Positions 17,905 to 26,236 of a DNA stretch of 64,000 bases are shown here, piece after piece. The position numbers and the translations under genes were made by a program. The notes beneath the pieces were generated by a model. It was given only the letters and a program-made list of their open reading frames with translations, did not search any database and was not told where the DNA came from. The stretch spans positions 62,001 to 126,000 of the forward strand of contig NZ_JALGBX010000021.1 of assembly GCF_022808175.1 (NCBI RefSeq). Direction: 5' to 3'. Source of the DNA: Streptomyces sp. AP-93 (lineage in GTDB: Bacteria; Actinomycetota; Actinomycetes; Streptomycetales; Streptomycetaceae). Every line of letters starts with the position of its first letter. Position 1 is the stretch's first letter.

Positions 17905-19305
17905 TCAGCCCGTGGCGGCGGTCACCGGCGGTGCGGGCTGTGTGAGCGGGTCGGGCTGCCGGTCCTGGTTGCCCGCGTCGGCCCCGGCATCGCCGTCACT
18001 GTCGCCGTCGCCGTCGCCGTCGCGGGAGAAGGCCCCGCGGGCCACGGCCCGCTCGAGCCACCAGCCGGCGATCTGCGAGGTGACGATGGCGGTGAGCACC
18101 AGGGTCGTGAAGAGCGAGGCGTTGACGATCCCCGCGTCGAAGGACACCGTGGCGAGCACGATGCCCGGCCCTCCGCGCGCGTTCAGCGCGACGGCGAGGT
18201 CGAGGGACTCGGGCTTGGGCCGCTTGGCCAGCCGCGCCCCGGCGTAGACGCTGGCCGCCTTCGCCGCGCAGGCCACCAGGATGAATCCCACGGTGAACCC
18301 GAGGTCCAGGGAATGGACGAGGTCGAGTTTGAAGCCGACGAGTCCGAAGTACAGCGGAATGAAGAACCCCGACGCGAATCCCCGGAGGTTGCCGAGGGAC
18401 CCGCTCCGCGGGTCCTTCCCGGTCATGCCGGACAGCAGACCCACGACGAACGCGCCGAACATGGGCGCGACGCCGAGGAAGACGCAGCTCGCGGAGACCG
18501 CGAGGATGACGGCCATCCGCAGGGCGACCCGGGCCGCGGGCCGGTCCGCCGCGGCGGCGCCGGTGGCCGCGCCCGGACGGCGCCGCAGCGCCGCGGCCGC
18601 CAGCACCATCAGGGCGAAGAAGGCCACCGATGCCACGGAGTGGTAGGCCGCCGCGCCGTTGGCCGAGGTGACGCCGAGGGTGTGGGCGAGGCCGAAGCCG
18701 CCCTCCTTGCCGCCCGCGACCATGCCCAGCGCCACGGACAGGATCACGTTGAGGACGATGTCCTCCAGGACGGCGACCGACAGCACGATCCGCGCGAAGC
18801 GGGTCCGGATGATGCCCAGGTCCAGCATGATCCGTGAGATCACCGGGATGCTGGTGACGGCGATGGCGCAGGCGATGACCAGGGTCAGGGCCGGCACGCT
18901 GCCGGCCGGGCCCAGCACGTCCCCGGTGTCGATCACCTTGACCATGAGCAGGCCGAGCACAAAGGGCACGGCCATGCCCGCCAGCGCGATCACGGCGACG
19001 GACCGGCCGTCCTTGCGGGAGAAGACGGTACGCATCTCCATGCCCGCCGTGAACATCAGCAGCAACATGCCGAGTTGGGAGACCAGCGCCAGCCCGGAGG
19101 CTGCCGGGCCCTTGCCGGGGAACAGCCAGTGCTGCGCCTCCGGGAGGAGCTGGCCCAGCACGGTGGGCCCCAGGAGCAGGCCGCCGAGGATCTCGCCGAT
19201 CACCGGGGGCTGCCGGAACCTGGCGAAGAGCCGACCGGTCAGGTGCGCGGCGGCCAGGAGCAGGGCGAGCGCCGCCAGTATGCGGAAGAGATCAATCTGC
19301 GACAC
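17905..19305 (-). CDS. Cation/proton antiporter (CPA2/Kef-like)
   Basis: A 466-aa membrane protein with about 12-13 predicted helices and the Na/H-exchanger fold. It shows the family's early block RFRQPPVIGEILGGLLLGPTVLGQLLP, the AIAVTSIPVISRIMLDL segment, and LNARGGPGIVLATV near the C-terminus. A Gly/Asp-rich cytoplasmic tail follows; no TrkA nucleotide-binding domain is present. The GTG start at 19305 lies inside the preceding dCTP-deaminase-like gene (14-base overlap), indicating coupling. In this setting it may drive export or pH/ion adaptation. Similar antiporters occur in streptomycete biosynthetic loci. Confidence 0.85.
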   Translation of the reverse strand: MSQIDLFRILAALALLLAAAHLTGRLFARFRQPPVIGEILGGLLLGPTVLGQLLPEAQHWLFPGKGPAASGLALVSQLGMLLLMFTAGMEMRTVFSRKDGRSVAVIALAGMAVPFVLGLLMVKVIDTGDVLGPAGSVPALTLVIACAIAVTSIPVISRIMLDLGIIRTRFARIVLSVAVLEDIVLNVILSVALGMVAGGKEGGFGLAHTLGVTSANGAAAYHSVASVAFFALMVLAAAALRRRPGAATGAAAADRPAARVALRMAVILAVSASCVFLGVAPMFGAFVVGLLSGMTGKDPRSGSLGNLRGFASGFFIPLYFGLVGFKLDLVHSLDLGFTVGFILVACAAKAASVYAGARLAKRPKPESLDLAVALNARGGPGIVLATVSFDAGIVNASLFTTLVLTAIVTSQIAGWWLERAVARGAFSRDGDGDGDSDGDAGADAGNQDRQPDPLTQPAPPVTAATG

Positions 19306-19819
19306 GGGCGTCCAGACTGAAGCGGGATGCCACGGCCGAGGAGGAGCCCGTGTACTTGCCGTCGTAACCGACGGCCTCACCCTGCATGGACCAGAAGGCG
19401 AGCTTGCCGATCATCATGCCGGGGTACACCCGCACCGGGTGGGCGACCTTCATCTCCAGCGTCCAGGGGAAGACCGCTCCGCTGTGTCCGAGCGGGGCGG
19501 AGAACTGGATCCAGATGCCGAGCGTCGAGGCGGACCGGCAGGCGTAGAGGGTGGCGGCGTAGTGGGGGCTGCCCATCGCCTCCATGGTGCCGCCGAGGTA
19601 GAAGCGGCCCGGTTCGAGGACCATGCCCTCGGGGCCCATCTTCAGGTGCTCGGCCTTGGGCGGCTCGAAGCAGTCGATGACGTCCTGCTCGTACCAGAGG
19701 ATGTCGTCGGCGAGCCGGAAGCCGTAGCTGTTGGGCTCGATGCGCTCGGCGTCGAAGTCGTCGATGTGGATGCGTCCGGCCCGTACTTCGGACAGGATCT
19801 CGGGTCCGCTCAGAATCAC
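19292..19819 (-). CDS. dCTP deaminase-fold protein (stand-alone)
   Basis: A 175-aa protein of the dCTP deaminase/dUTPase fold: MILSGPEIL and PNSYGFRLAD at the N-terminus, VLEPGRFYLGGTME, and a C-terminal GKYTGSSSAVASRF. The catalytic glutamate is present (E122 in PWTLEM). The arginine normally found in RSSxxR is replaced: this protein reads RSAST, with Thr at position 99. Its partner at 27483-29984 shows the reverse (Arg kept, Glu changed to Gln). The start overlaps the kinase gene upstream by ATGA. It may deaminate a cytosine nucleotide made in the pathway, or work together with the fused homologue. Confidence 0.85.
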   Translation of the reverse strand: MILSGPEILSEVRAGRIHIDDFDAERIEPNSYGFRLADDILWYEQDVIDCFEPPKAEHLKMGPEGMVLEPGRFYLGGTMEAMGSPHYAATLYACRSASTLGIWIQFSAPLGHSGAVFPWTLEMKVAHPVRVYPGMMIGKLAFWSMQGEAVGYDGKYTGSSSAVASRFSLDARVAD

Positions 19820-20376
19820 AGCCAGCTCCCCAGCAGTTGGTTGACGGCGGACCGGTACTCGTCCAGGCCCGCTCCGTTGTCGATCACGGCATCGGGTTCG
19901 ATCCGGTCGATCTCCCGGGTCGAGCGGTCCGCGCGCGAGGGGTCGCCGCGGCCGGCCAGCCGCACCTGGCGCAGCTCCTCGTCACAGGTGATGCGCAGCA
20001 CCTTGAATCCGTGTCCGCGCAGCGCCGGAGCGTCGACGTGCGGGTCGCGCAGGTCGTCGTTGACGACGAGGTCCGCGTCGACCGAGGAGAGCCGGGCGAC
20101 GAAGTCGGCGGCGAGGGAGTCGGGCCGGATCCGGCGCATCGCGTCGGCGAGCGCCTCCATCAGGATCTGGTCCTGGGCCCCGGCGTGGAGGGAGCCGCCC
20201 GCGGTGCGGTACACGTGCTCCTGGAGGTCGTACAGCGGCTTGGCGAGCTTGACCCGGGCATGCGTCAGACCCTTGTCCCGGGCGAACTCCTCGATCAGGG
20301 TCGCGCAGGTGGACTTGCCCGCGCCGGCCAGGCCGACGACGGATATCCGCAGGGGGCGGCGGCTTTCGGTCGTCAT
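19816..20376 (-). CDS. P-loop nucleotide kinase-like protein
   Basis: A 186-aa P-loop NTPase with Walker A GLAGAGKST at residues 15-23, a basic segment containing KLAKPLYDLQEHVYR, and a DLRDPHV region like the lid and base-binding part of (deoxy)nucleoside monophosphate kinases. Downstream CDEELRQVRLAGRGDPSRAD and IDRIEPDAVIDNG are typical of AAA_33/dNMP-kinase proteins. It overlaps both neighbours by four bases. Phosphorylation of an unusual nucleotide intermediate is plausible. Confidence 0.75.
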   Translation of the reverse strand: MTTESRRPLRISVVGLAGAGKSTCATLIEEFARDKGLTHARVKLAKPLYDLQEHVYRTAGGSLHAGAQDQILMEALADAMRRIRPDSLAADFVARLSSVDADLVVNDDLRDPHVDAPALRGHGFKVLRITCDEELRQVRLAGRGDPSRADRSTREIDRIEPDAVIDNGAGLDEYRSAVNQLLGSWL

Positions 20377-21506
20377 CGTCGGTTCTCCTGCACGGCGGTC
20401 GTGGCGGTCGTGGCGGTCGCGGCGGCGGTGTCGCCGCTGTCCGCGGGTCGCGCGGGGCGGCGGCCGAGGACGGCGTCCGGGTCGATGTCGAGGGTTCCGC
20501 GCAGCCGGACCATGTCCACGGAATCCAGTACGGTGCGCAGTTCGGCCAGCGAGCGGTAGAACTCCGTGTAGTCGGGCACCAGGTAGGACTGCCAGGTGAA
20601 GAAGGTCGTGTCGACCTGGCGGTCCACGATCTTGTTCAGGTGGGCCCAGCGCTCGTTTCCGTCGGTCAGGTGCCGGACGGTCAGCGGCTCTCCGGGCTTG
20701 ACCTCGGGCAGCAGCAGTGCGGCCAGCCGCTTGGGCTCGGCCGTGAACTCCGCGCCGAGCCAGGACTCGAAGACATCCGGGTCCATGAGGATCTTGTGGC
20801 CCGGCTCGTACGTGTCGACCTGTGCGTCGACGCCGTCGCGGACCAGCTGCTCCAGGCGTGCGTCGGCCCGGATGGTGCCGACGCCCACGTACGGGTAGTC
20901 GCGCCACGGGTGGACGAGGATCTCGCCGTCCTCGACGGTGCAGAACAGCTTGTCGCCGGTGAAGTACTGCCAGCCGGGCCGGCGCAGGGCCGAGAGCAGC
21001 GTGGTGGTCTTGCCCGCGCCCTTGGGACCGGCGATGATCACGGCTTCGCCGTCCCGGTGCAGGCCCGAGGCGTGCAGGACGACGGTGCCCAGGTTCTCTT
21101 CGTGCCGGATCACGAGATCGCGTACGAAGTCGAGGATCTGGACCGTGGACTTCTCGGTGAGGCGGACCGCGAAGGTGTTGTCCTTGGCGGTGTCCGCGGG
21201 GGCGTCGAGCAGCGTCGCGCGGTTGATGTACTGGCGGCGGCCGCCGCCGTCCACGATGTGCGCGTCGAAGTTGAACTCGGCGGCGTTGCTGCGTCGGACG
21301 ACGGACAGGGGCAGCGCCCAGACCTCGGGGTCGACGTCGGTGTCCGGGTCGTAGGCCCGCACGTCGATCCGGAAGGTTGTCGGGGCGGCGGGCTCCGTGG
21401 AGATCAGGTGCCGGAAGAAGCGGCGGACGGGCTCGAAGACGGCCTCGGCGTCCTCGGCCACGTCGAACCGCACCGTGGTGTGCAGGAAGTTCAGGTACAG
21501 GCTCAT
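20373..21506 (-). CDS. HPr-kinase-like P-loop protein
   Basis: A 377-aa protein. The N-terminal 130 residues are beta-rich without a recognised domain. The central part has a Walker A loop AGPKGAGKTTTLLSAL and a following GDKLFCTVEDGEILVHPW, the layout of HPr serine kinase C-terminal-like ATPases found in peptide- and cofactor-maturation loci. The C-terminal 40 residues are Ala/Thr-rich and encoded by near-repeats. It could phosphorylate a small molecule or peptide substrate. No HPr protein is nearby. Confidence 0.7.
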   Translation of the reverse strand: MSLYLNFLHTTVRFDVAEDAEAVFEPVRRFFRHLISTEPAAPTTFRIDVRAYDPDTDVDPEVWALPLSVVRRSNAAEFNFDAHIVDGGGRRQYINRATLLDAPADTAKDNTFAVRLTEKSTVQILDFVRDLVIRHEENLGTVVLHASGLHRDGEAVIIAGPKGAGKTTTLLSALRRPGWQYFTGDKLFCTVEDGEILVHPWRDYPYVGVGTIRADARLEQLVRDGVDAQVDTYEPGHKILMDPDVFESWLGAEFTAEPKRLAALLLPEVKPGEPLTVRHLTDGNERWAHLNKIVDRQVDTTFFTWQSYLVPDYTEFYRSLAELRTVLDSVDMVRLRGTLDIDPDAVLGRRPARPADSGDTAAATATTATTAVQENRR

Positions 21507-21522
21507 GTCAGGTCTTTCTCGG

Positions 21523-21957
21523 TTATGCGGCGCAGGCCGACAGGGAGCGCAGCAGCGCGTCCGCGTGGGCTTGGAGGGACTGGGCCCATATGGGTTCGAG
21601 GAGGGGGGCGAGTCCGTCGATGCCCAGCTCGAAGCCGATGGAGAGGCGGACCCGGGTGCCGGTGGGCGCGGCGGTGACCGTCCATTCGCCCGACAGCTCT
21701 TCGAGGTCGCCCTCGGTCTGTTCGAATCGCAGCCGCAGGCCGGGGCCGGCCGCCTCGCGCTGGACCCAGGTCACCTCGCTGCCGTTGAGCAGCACCTTCC
21801 ACTCATTGAGGCGGAAGGTCTTCTCCTGGGCCGACTGGGGGGTCACGGCGACCACGTGCCCGGCCCGCGACGCGATCCCCCCGCTGTTCTTGACGAGGTC
21901 CCACACGTCGTCGGGGGTCCGTCCGTCGATCAGCGTTTCCGCCTGGATCTCAGGCAT
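21523..21957 (-). CDS. SRPBCC/polyketide-cyclase-like protein
   Basis: A 144-aa START/SRPBCC domain protein. Strands and the long C-terminal helix are evident (TPDDVWDLVKNSGGIA, VTWVQREAAGPGLRLRFEQTEGDL, SIGFELGIDGLAPLLEPIWAQSLQAHADALLRSL). The fold makes a hydrophobic cavity used by aromatase/cyclases and small-molecule binding proteins. In this operon it may bind or cyclise an intermediate. Confidence 0.75.
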   Translation of the reverse strand: MPEIQAETLIDGRTPDDVWDLVKNSGGIASRAGHVVAVTPQSAQEKTFRLNEWKVLLNGSEVTWVQREAAGPGLRLRFEQTEGDLEELSGEWTVTAAPTGTRVRLSIGFELGIDGLAPLLEPIWAQSLQAHADALLRSLSACAA

Positions 21958-21977
21958 GTTCACCTCACCTCTCTGTT

Positions 21978-22592
21978 TCAGGCGGCCTTCATGAAGGGGG
22001 CCAGGAATCCGATGTCGAGCCCGGCCGCGCGGGCCAGGCGGGCCCAGGTCCGAAGCGTCCGGAGCATGTCCCGCTGCCCCTCCGCGACCAGTCGGTCCGG
22101 AAGTTCCCCGGGGAAGGCATCGAGCAGCCGCTCCCACAGGACGTGGATCTCCTCGACGGCACAGCTGTCGCCGCCGAACTCCTCGTACAGGCCGAAGACC
22201 GCGGCCAGTTCGGGGCCCGTGGCGTCGACGACTTCGCGCATCCCGTATTCCAGGGCGACCGCCAGGCAGTGTGCGTCGTCCACCGGGGCGCGGCCGGCCA
22301 GCCGCTGGTCGATGTCCAGCAGCTGCTCCAGGAAGCGGAGCTTCGCGGCCTGCTGCATCTGCGGCTGTTCCGTGCCGCCTTCGAGGTCCTCGATGTACGC
22401 CCGCCCCTCGGCCAGCATCAGCCACGCGGCCTGCACCCAGGCCTCGACGGCCTGCGGGCCCGCCATGACGTGCCCGGCGCGCACCGAGGGAAACGCGGTG
22501 AGTTCCGTCGCGGTCCGCGAGGTGCGCGGCGTGCGGCCTTCGGTCATGTCCGGCTCCTTGTCCGTGGCTGTGTTGCCTGCGTGCGTGGTCAT
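21978..22592 (-). CDS. Unknown helical protein of the nucleotide operon
   Basis: A 204-aa (or 189-aa) acidic, mostly helical protein with no motif I can assign. Notable segments are GHVMAGPQAVEAWVQAAWLMLAEGRAYI, QQAAKLRFLEQLLDIDQRLAG and DAHCLAVALEYGMREVVDATGPE. ATG 22592 overlaps the upstream stop by ATGA with GGAGG seven bases before it; ATG 22547 also has an excellent AAGGAG site, so either start is possible. Its position between the nucleotidyltransferase and the SRPBCC gene suggests a dedicated role in the pathway. Confidence 0.7.
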   Translation of the reverse strand: MTTHAGNTATDKEPDMTEGRTPRTSRTATELTAFPSVRAGHVMAGPQAVEAWVQAAWLMLAEGRAYIEDLEGGTEQPQMQQAAKLRFLEQLLDIDQRLAGRAPVDDAHCLAVALEYGMREVVDATGPELAAVFGLYEEFGGDSCAVEEIHVLWERLLDAFPGELPDRLVAEGQRDMLRTLRTWARLARAAGLDIGFLAPFMKAA

Positions 22593-23698
22593 CGGCCGGC
22601 CTCCGCGCCGGCGTAGCCGATCCGCAGCCGGGCCGCCCCCGCCCTCAGCGCCCGCAGGAGCGTGCCCGCGGCCTTCGCGTCGAGCCCGGCCAGCTCGTCC
22701 AGGGCCACGGGCGAGCCGGTGAGCGGCAGGTCGGTCCCGGCGGCCACGCCGGGGAGCACCACGGCGTTCCCGGAGCCCAGCAGGAGCGAGGCCCCGGCCA
22801 GGTAGGGCTGTACGGAGCCAGTGGCTTCGACGCCGACGGTGACCGACTCGGCGGTTCCGGTGGCGCGTACGGCGTCCAGGACGACGGCCGCGAACGCTCC
22901 GGCCAGCGGTTCGCCGGCCGCGGCCGGTTCGAGGGCGGCGTTGACGCCCTTGCGCAGCCGCTCCACGTCGGAGGCGACCGCCTGGAGCCGCTCGTCGCAC
23001 CAGTCGCCGGCGGCCACGTGCCGGGTCCAGCGCAGCACGTACCACTTGCGGGTGGTGTAGACGTCGCCGTGGTGCGAGAGGAGCGCGTCCATCAGGTGCA
23101 ACAGCACGTTGTACGCGTAGCCGACCCGGCCCCGGGTCTCTCCGGCGGCCTCCGCGAGCACGGCGTGCACGGCCTGCTCGACGGCGGTCTGAAGCGAAGC
23201 CCGGCTCCAGACACGACTGAGCGCCGGCAGCCACTCCAGGTACGGAGCGGTCCCGTCCAGGGCGATGCCGTTGACGATGCGCTCGGTCTGCTTGCGGCGC
23301 GGCTCGCGGGTCTTGTCCCAGGCGCGGAAGCCGGCCACGGTCTCCGCCGCCGGAAGAGCAGCGAGCCGGTTCAACTCATCGAGGTTCGAGGTGAGTTCGG
23401 CCTGACTGAAGGAGACGACCTCCAGGTGGTGCCCGTTCTCGAAGATCTTGGTGGAGATCCGCGGGCCGTCGATCGCGGCCTCCTGGATGCGGATGAAGTC
23501 GAGGTCGCTGGTGGGGTTGGCCAGCCCGTGCACGGGAGAGCTGGTCAACATCAGCAGGCCCTCGCCGACCTGGTCGCGCATCACCGCGGTCAGCCACGCG
23601 GGGTCCAGGGCGCGGCCCGCGAGGAAGGCTGCCACGTGCGCGTGGCGGCGTGCTGTCAGGTCGTCGGGGGACAGGACGTGCGGAAAGCCGGACGGCAT
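22589..23698 (-). CDS. Nucleotidyltransferase-like protein
   Basis: A 369-aa protein whose first 120 residues look like a pol-beta-type nucleotidyltransferase: SPVHGLANPTSDLDFIRI matches the G-x-N-x-x-SD-x-D active-site pattern, and HHLEVVSFSQAEL supplies a third candidate carboxylate. The rest is helical, with YNVLLHLMDALLSHHGDVY and a final Ala/Gly-rich beta domain. It could transfer a nucleotide onto a small molecule, or adenylylate a protein. It sits five bases downstream of the phosphodiesterase gene. Confidence 0.7.
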   Translation of the reverse strand: MPSGFPHVLSPDDLTARRHAHVAAFLAGRALDPAWLTAVMRDQVGEGLLMLTSSPVHGLANPTSDLDFIRIQEAAIDGPRISTKIFENGHHLEVVSFSQAELTSNLDELNRLAALPAAETVAGFRAWDKTREPRRKQTERIVNGIALDGTAPYLEWLPALSRVWSRASLQTAVEQAVHAVLAEAAGETRGRVGYAYNVLLHLMDALLSHHGDVYTTRKWYVLRWTRHVAAGDWCDERLQAVASDVERLRKGVNAALEPAAAGEPLAGAFAAVVLDAVRATGTAESVTVGVEATGSVQPYLAGASLLLGSGNAVVLPGVAAGTDLPLTGSPVALDELAGLDAKAAGTLLRALRAGAARLRIGYAGAEAGR

Positions 23699-23702
23699 GC
23701 CG

Positions 23703-25457
23703 TCACCTTTCGTCGGTCGGTTCGGATGTGCTGGTGGAGTACGGGCCCGGCGCGGCCCGGCCCAGGCCGAGCTGGCCGAGGACCAGCGCGGCGGGGTGGG
23801 TGTTGTCGATGACCCCCGCGTCGACACCGGCCGCGATGCCCGGGCCCACGGCCGCGTGCACGGCGTGGAGCCTGCTGTCGCCGGTGTAGACGACGTGGGC
23901 CCCCGTCTTGGGGACCCGGCGCACCACCGGGCCCTCGCCCAGCAGCTGGGCGGTCGGCTGGTAGTCGTCGGCGAGTGCCACGTAGACGACGGCCGGATCG
24001 GCGGCCGGATCGGCTGCTCGTTCACCGTCTCGGTGCAGGAACCCGGCCACTACGGGCCGGCCCGTGTCCGGGTCGGTGAGGGAACCGAGGCCGGCGCAGG
24101 CCCGCTCCATGGCTGCCCGAGCCCGTTCCGGGTCGGCGGCGGGGCCCGGGCCGACCCACAGAGAGCCGTTGTTCGCCGGGTGGTAGAACACCTCCGAGCG
24201 GTCCGTGTCGAGACTGCCGTCCGCATGGGTGCAGGCCAGGCCGGAGCGCACCAACTGGTCGTTGAGGTGCACCAGATGGGTGCTGCCCACCATGCCGTGG
24301 TCCGCGCCGAGCACCACGGAGTCGTCCTCGTCGGCCCGGTCCAGCACCCGGCCCAGCACGGCGTCGGACCACTGGTAGCAGCGGCGGACGTACGACCACA
24401 CGGACTCGGCGATGTCCGGCCGGTAGGCGGCGCTTCGCTCGTCGCACCAGCCCAGCAGCTCGTGTCCCACGTCGTCCGTCATCGGCAGGTAGACGACCAC
24501 CAGATCCGCGTCGTGCGTCTCCAGCACGGCGTCGGCGGCGGCGCCGAACGAACGGGCCACGCACTCCACCGAGGAGAGGAACACCTCCTCCGCGCTGCCG
24601 TCCCCGCCCTCCGCCAGCCGGGGACCGAAGACCCCCTCGCGGTAGAGCGGGCCCACCCCCTCGCCGGCGAAGGGCGGGCACAGCGCGAGCCGGTGCAGGG
24701 TCTTGGGGTTGCGGCCCCCGGTACGGGTCTGCCAGACGCCGGTGTGCACCAGCAGGAGCCGCCCGTCGACCGGGACACAGGCCACCCACGTGCCGTGGTC
24801 CCGGTCCAGCCACAGCGGCTGCCAGCCCGCGCCGGCCCCGAGGAGCAGACCGTCGGTGTGACGGTCCGCGAGCCCGGCTCCGGCTCGCGTTCCCCCGGGC
24901 CGCACCCGTACCCGTACGAGCCCGGAGGGCTCCGCCTCGGCCGCGGACCCCGACGAGGACTCGACCACGGCCTCGACACGGAACGCGCCGATCTGCCACT
25001 CCTGGATCCCGCTGCCGGGATCCAGCACCCGCACGGCGTGCCGGGTCGAGCGGCGGCTGTAGGCCTCCACCGCTCCCTTGATGTGCGGGCCGACCTGGCC
25101 GTCGTGGCCGAAGACCCAGGGAGCGTGGACGAGCGCACTGGTCAGATCGTGTTCCGACAGGGCCTCCCAGACCAGCGCCACCGCGGGGAACCCCGGGGAG
25201 AAGCCGCTGACATGGCTGGCGATGCCCTCGCCCGCTCCGGGCACGGTGTATCCCGTGACCTTGTGCTCGCTGGGCCAGGTCCCCGTGAACAGGGTCGCCA
25301 GCGACGGCGGGGTCTGGCAGTTGGGGTGCGCGGGCCGGGCGGCCGCGAAGACCCCCCGCTCGCGCATCCGGCTGAGGGCGGGCAGGGCGCCCTCCCGCTC
25401 CAGCCGGTCCACGATCCAGTGCGCCCCGGCGTCCCAGACCACCCAGTACACCGTCAT
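23703..25457 (-). CDS. Alkaline-phosphatase-superfamily phosphodiesterase/nucleotide pyrophosphatase
   Basis: A 584-aa enzyme of the type I phosphodiesterase/nucleotide pyrophosphatase family. Metal and nucleophile positions are visible: the first Asp in YWVVWDAG, the Thr nucleophile region CQTPPSLATLFTG, the DDVGHE pair and VLGADHGM. A roughly 150-residue insertion (about 150-300) separates the first and second halves. There is no signal peptide, so it acts in the cytoplasm, unlike most family members. It overlaps the HAD gene upstream by ATGA and probably hydrolyses a nucleotide diphosphate or phosphodiester intermediate. Confidence 0.8.
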   Translation of the reverse strand: MTVYWVVWDAGAHWIVDRLEREGALPALSRMRERGVFAAARPAHPNCQTPPSLATLFTGTWPSEHKVTGYTVPGAGEGIASHVSGFSPGFPAVALVWEALSEHDLTSALVHAPWVFGHDGQVGPHIKGAVEAYSRRSTRHAVRVLDPGSGIQEWQIGAFRVEAVVESSSGSAAEAEPSGLVRVRVRPGGTRAGAGLADRHTDGLLLGAGAGWQPLWLDRDHGTWVACVPVDGRLLLVHTGVWQTRTGGRNPKTLHRLALCPPFAGEGVGPLYREGVFGPRLAEGGDGSAEEVFLSSVECVARSFGAAADAVLETHDADLVVVYLPMTDDVGHELLGWCDERSAAYRPDIAESVWSYVRRCYQWSDAVLGRVLDRADEDDSVVLGADHGMVGSTHLVHLNDQLVRSGLACTHADGSLDTDRSEVFYHPANNGSLWVGPGPAADPERARAAMERACAGLGSLTDPDTGRPVVAGFLHRDGERAADPAADPAVVYVALADDYQPTAQLLGEGPVVRRVPKTGAHVVYTGDSRLHAVHAAVGPGIAAGVDAGVIDNTHPAALVLGQLGLGRAAPGPYSTSTSEPTDER

Positions 25458-26236
25458 CCGGCGACCAACTCCCGTATCAGCGCGGGCAGCACGGCCACGG
25501 AACCGATCTCGTGGGTGGCCCGGCCGGTGAGGCCCTCAGCCCGCTGGTCCGCGTACTTGCCCGTGCGCACCTGCACCGTCCGCAGGCCCGCGGCGAGACC
25601 GCCGGCGATGTCGGTCGTGGCGTCGTCGCCGACCACCACGCAGGAGGCGACCGGCACGTCCAGGGACCGGGCCGCGAGCTCGAAGAAGTCGGTGGCCGGC
25701 TTCCCCAGCACCCGGGCGGTGACACCCGAGGCGTACGCGACGGCCGCCACCACCGCTCCCGTGTCCAGATGGTCGCCGTCGTCCCGCTTGAAGTAGCGGC
25801 CGCTCTGGAGCGCGAGCAGCTCGGCACCACCGCGCACGGCGCGGAAGGCGCCGTCGAGAGCCGGGTAGTCCAGCGTGTCCCGGCAGTCGCCGATCAGCAC
25901 GTGGGTGTACGGCGCTTCGGCGGCCAGCGTCGGCAGGACCGCGCGCAGTGCGCCCGAGACGAGCGGGTAGGTGCGCGCCCCGGCGGCGGTGAGGAGTTGC
26001 GCCGCCGCCACCACCGGGGTGAACAGCTCGTCCTCCGCCACGATCAGCCCGTACTCGGCGAGTTCGGTCCTGATCCGGTCCGCCGGCTTGGAGTCGGTGT
26101 TGGTGAGGAACCGCAGTCCGACGCCGAGTCCGCGCAGTGCGGCCACCGCCTCCACCGCGCCCTCGATCACGGCGCCCCGCGCGTACAGGGTGCCCTCCAG
26201 GTCGAGCAGGACCGCGCGCACCGCGGCGCCCGCCAT
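25454..26236 (-). CDS. HAD-superfamily (NagD-like, subclass IIA) phosphatase
   Basis: A 260-aa HAD hydrolase. Motif I is DLEGT (nucleophile D12), with Glu instead of the usual second Asp; motif II is FLTNTDSKP; the conserved lysine is in GKPATDFFELA; and motif IV is VVVGDDATTDIAGG. The C2-type cap lies between motifs II and III, as in NagD and 4-nitrophenylphosphatase-like proteins. The start shares one base with the CYTH gene stop (TGATG). The Asp-to-Glu change at the general acid is unusual and may alter specificity. Confidence 0.85.
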   Translation of the reverse strand: MAGAAVRAVLLDLEGTLYARGAVIEGAVEAVAALRGLGVGLRFLTNTDSKPADRIRTELAEYGLIVAEDELFTPVVAAAQLLTAAGARTYPLVSGALRAVLPTLAAEAPYTHVLIGDCRDTLDYPALDGAFRAVRGGAELLALQSGRYFKRDDGDHLDTGAVVAAVAYASGVTARVLGKPATDFFELAARSLDVPVASCVVVGDDATTDIAGGLAAGLRTVQVRTGKYADQRAEGLTGRATHEIGSVAVLPALIRELVAG

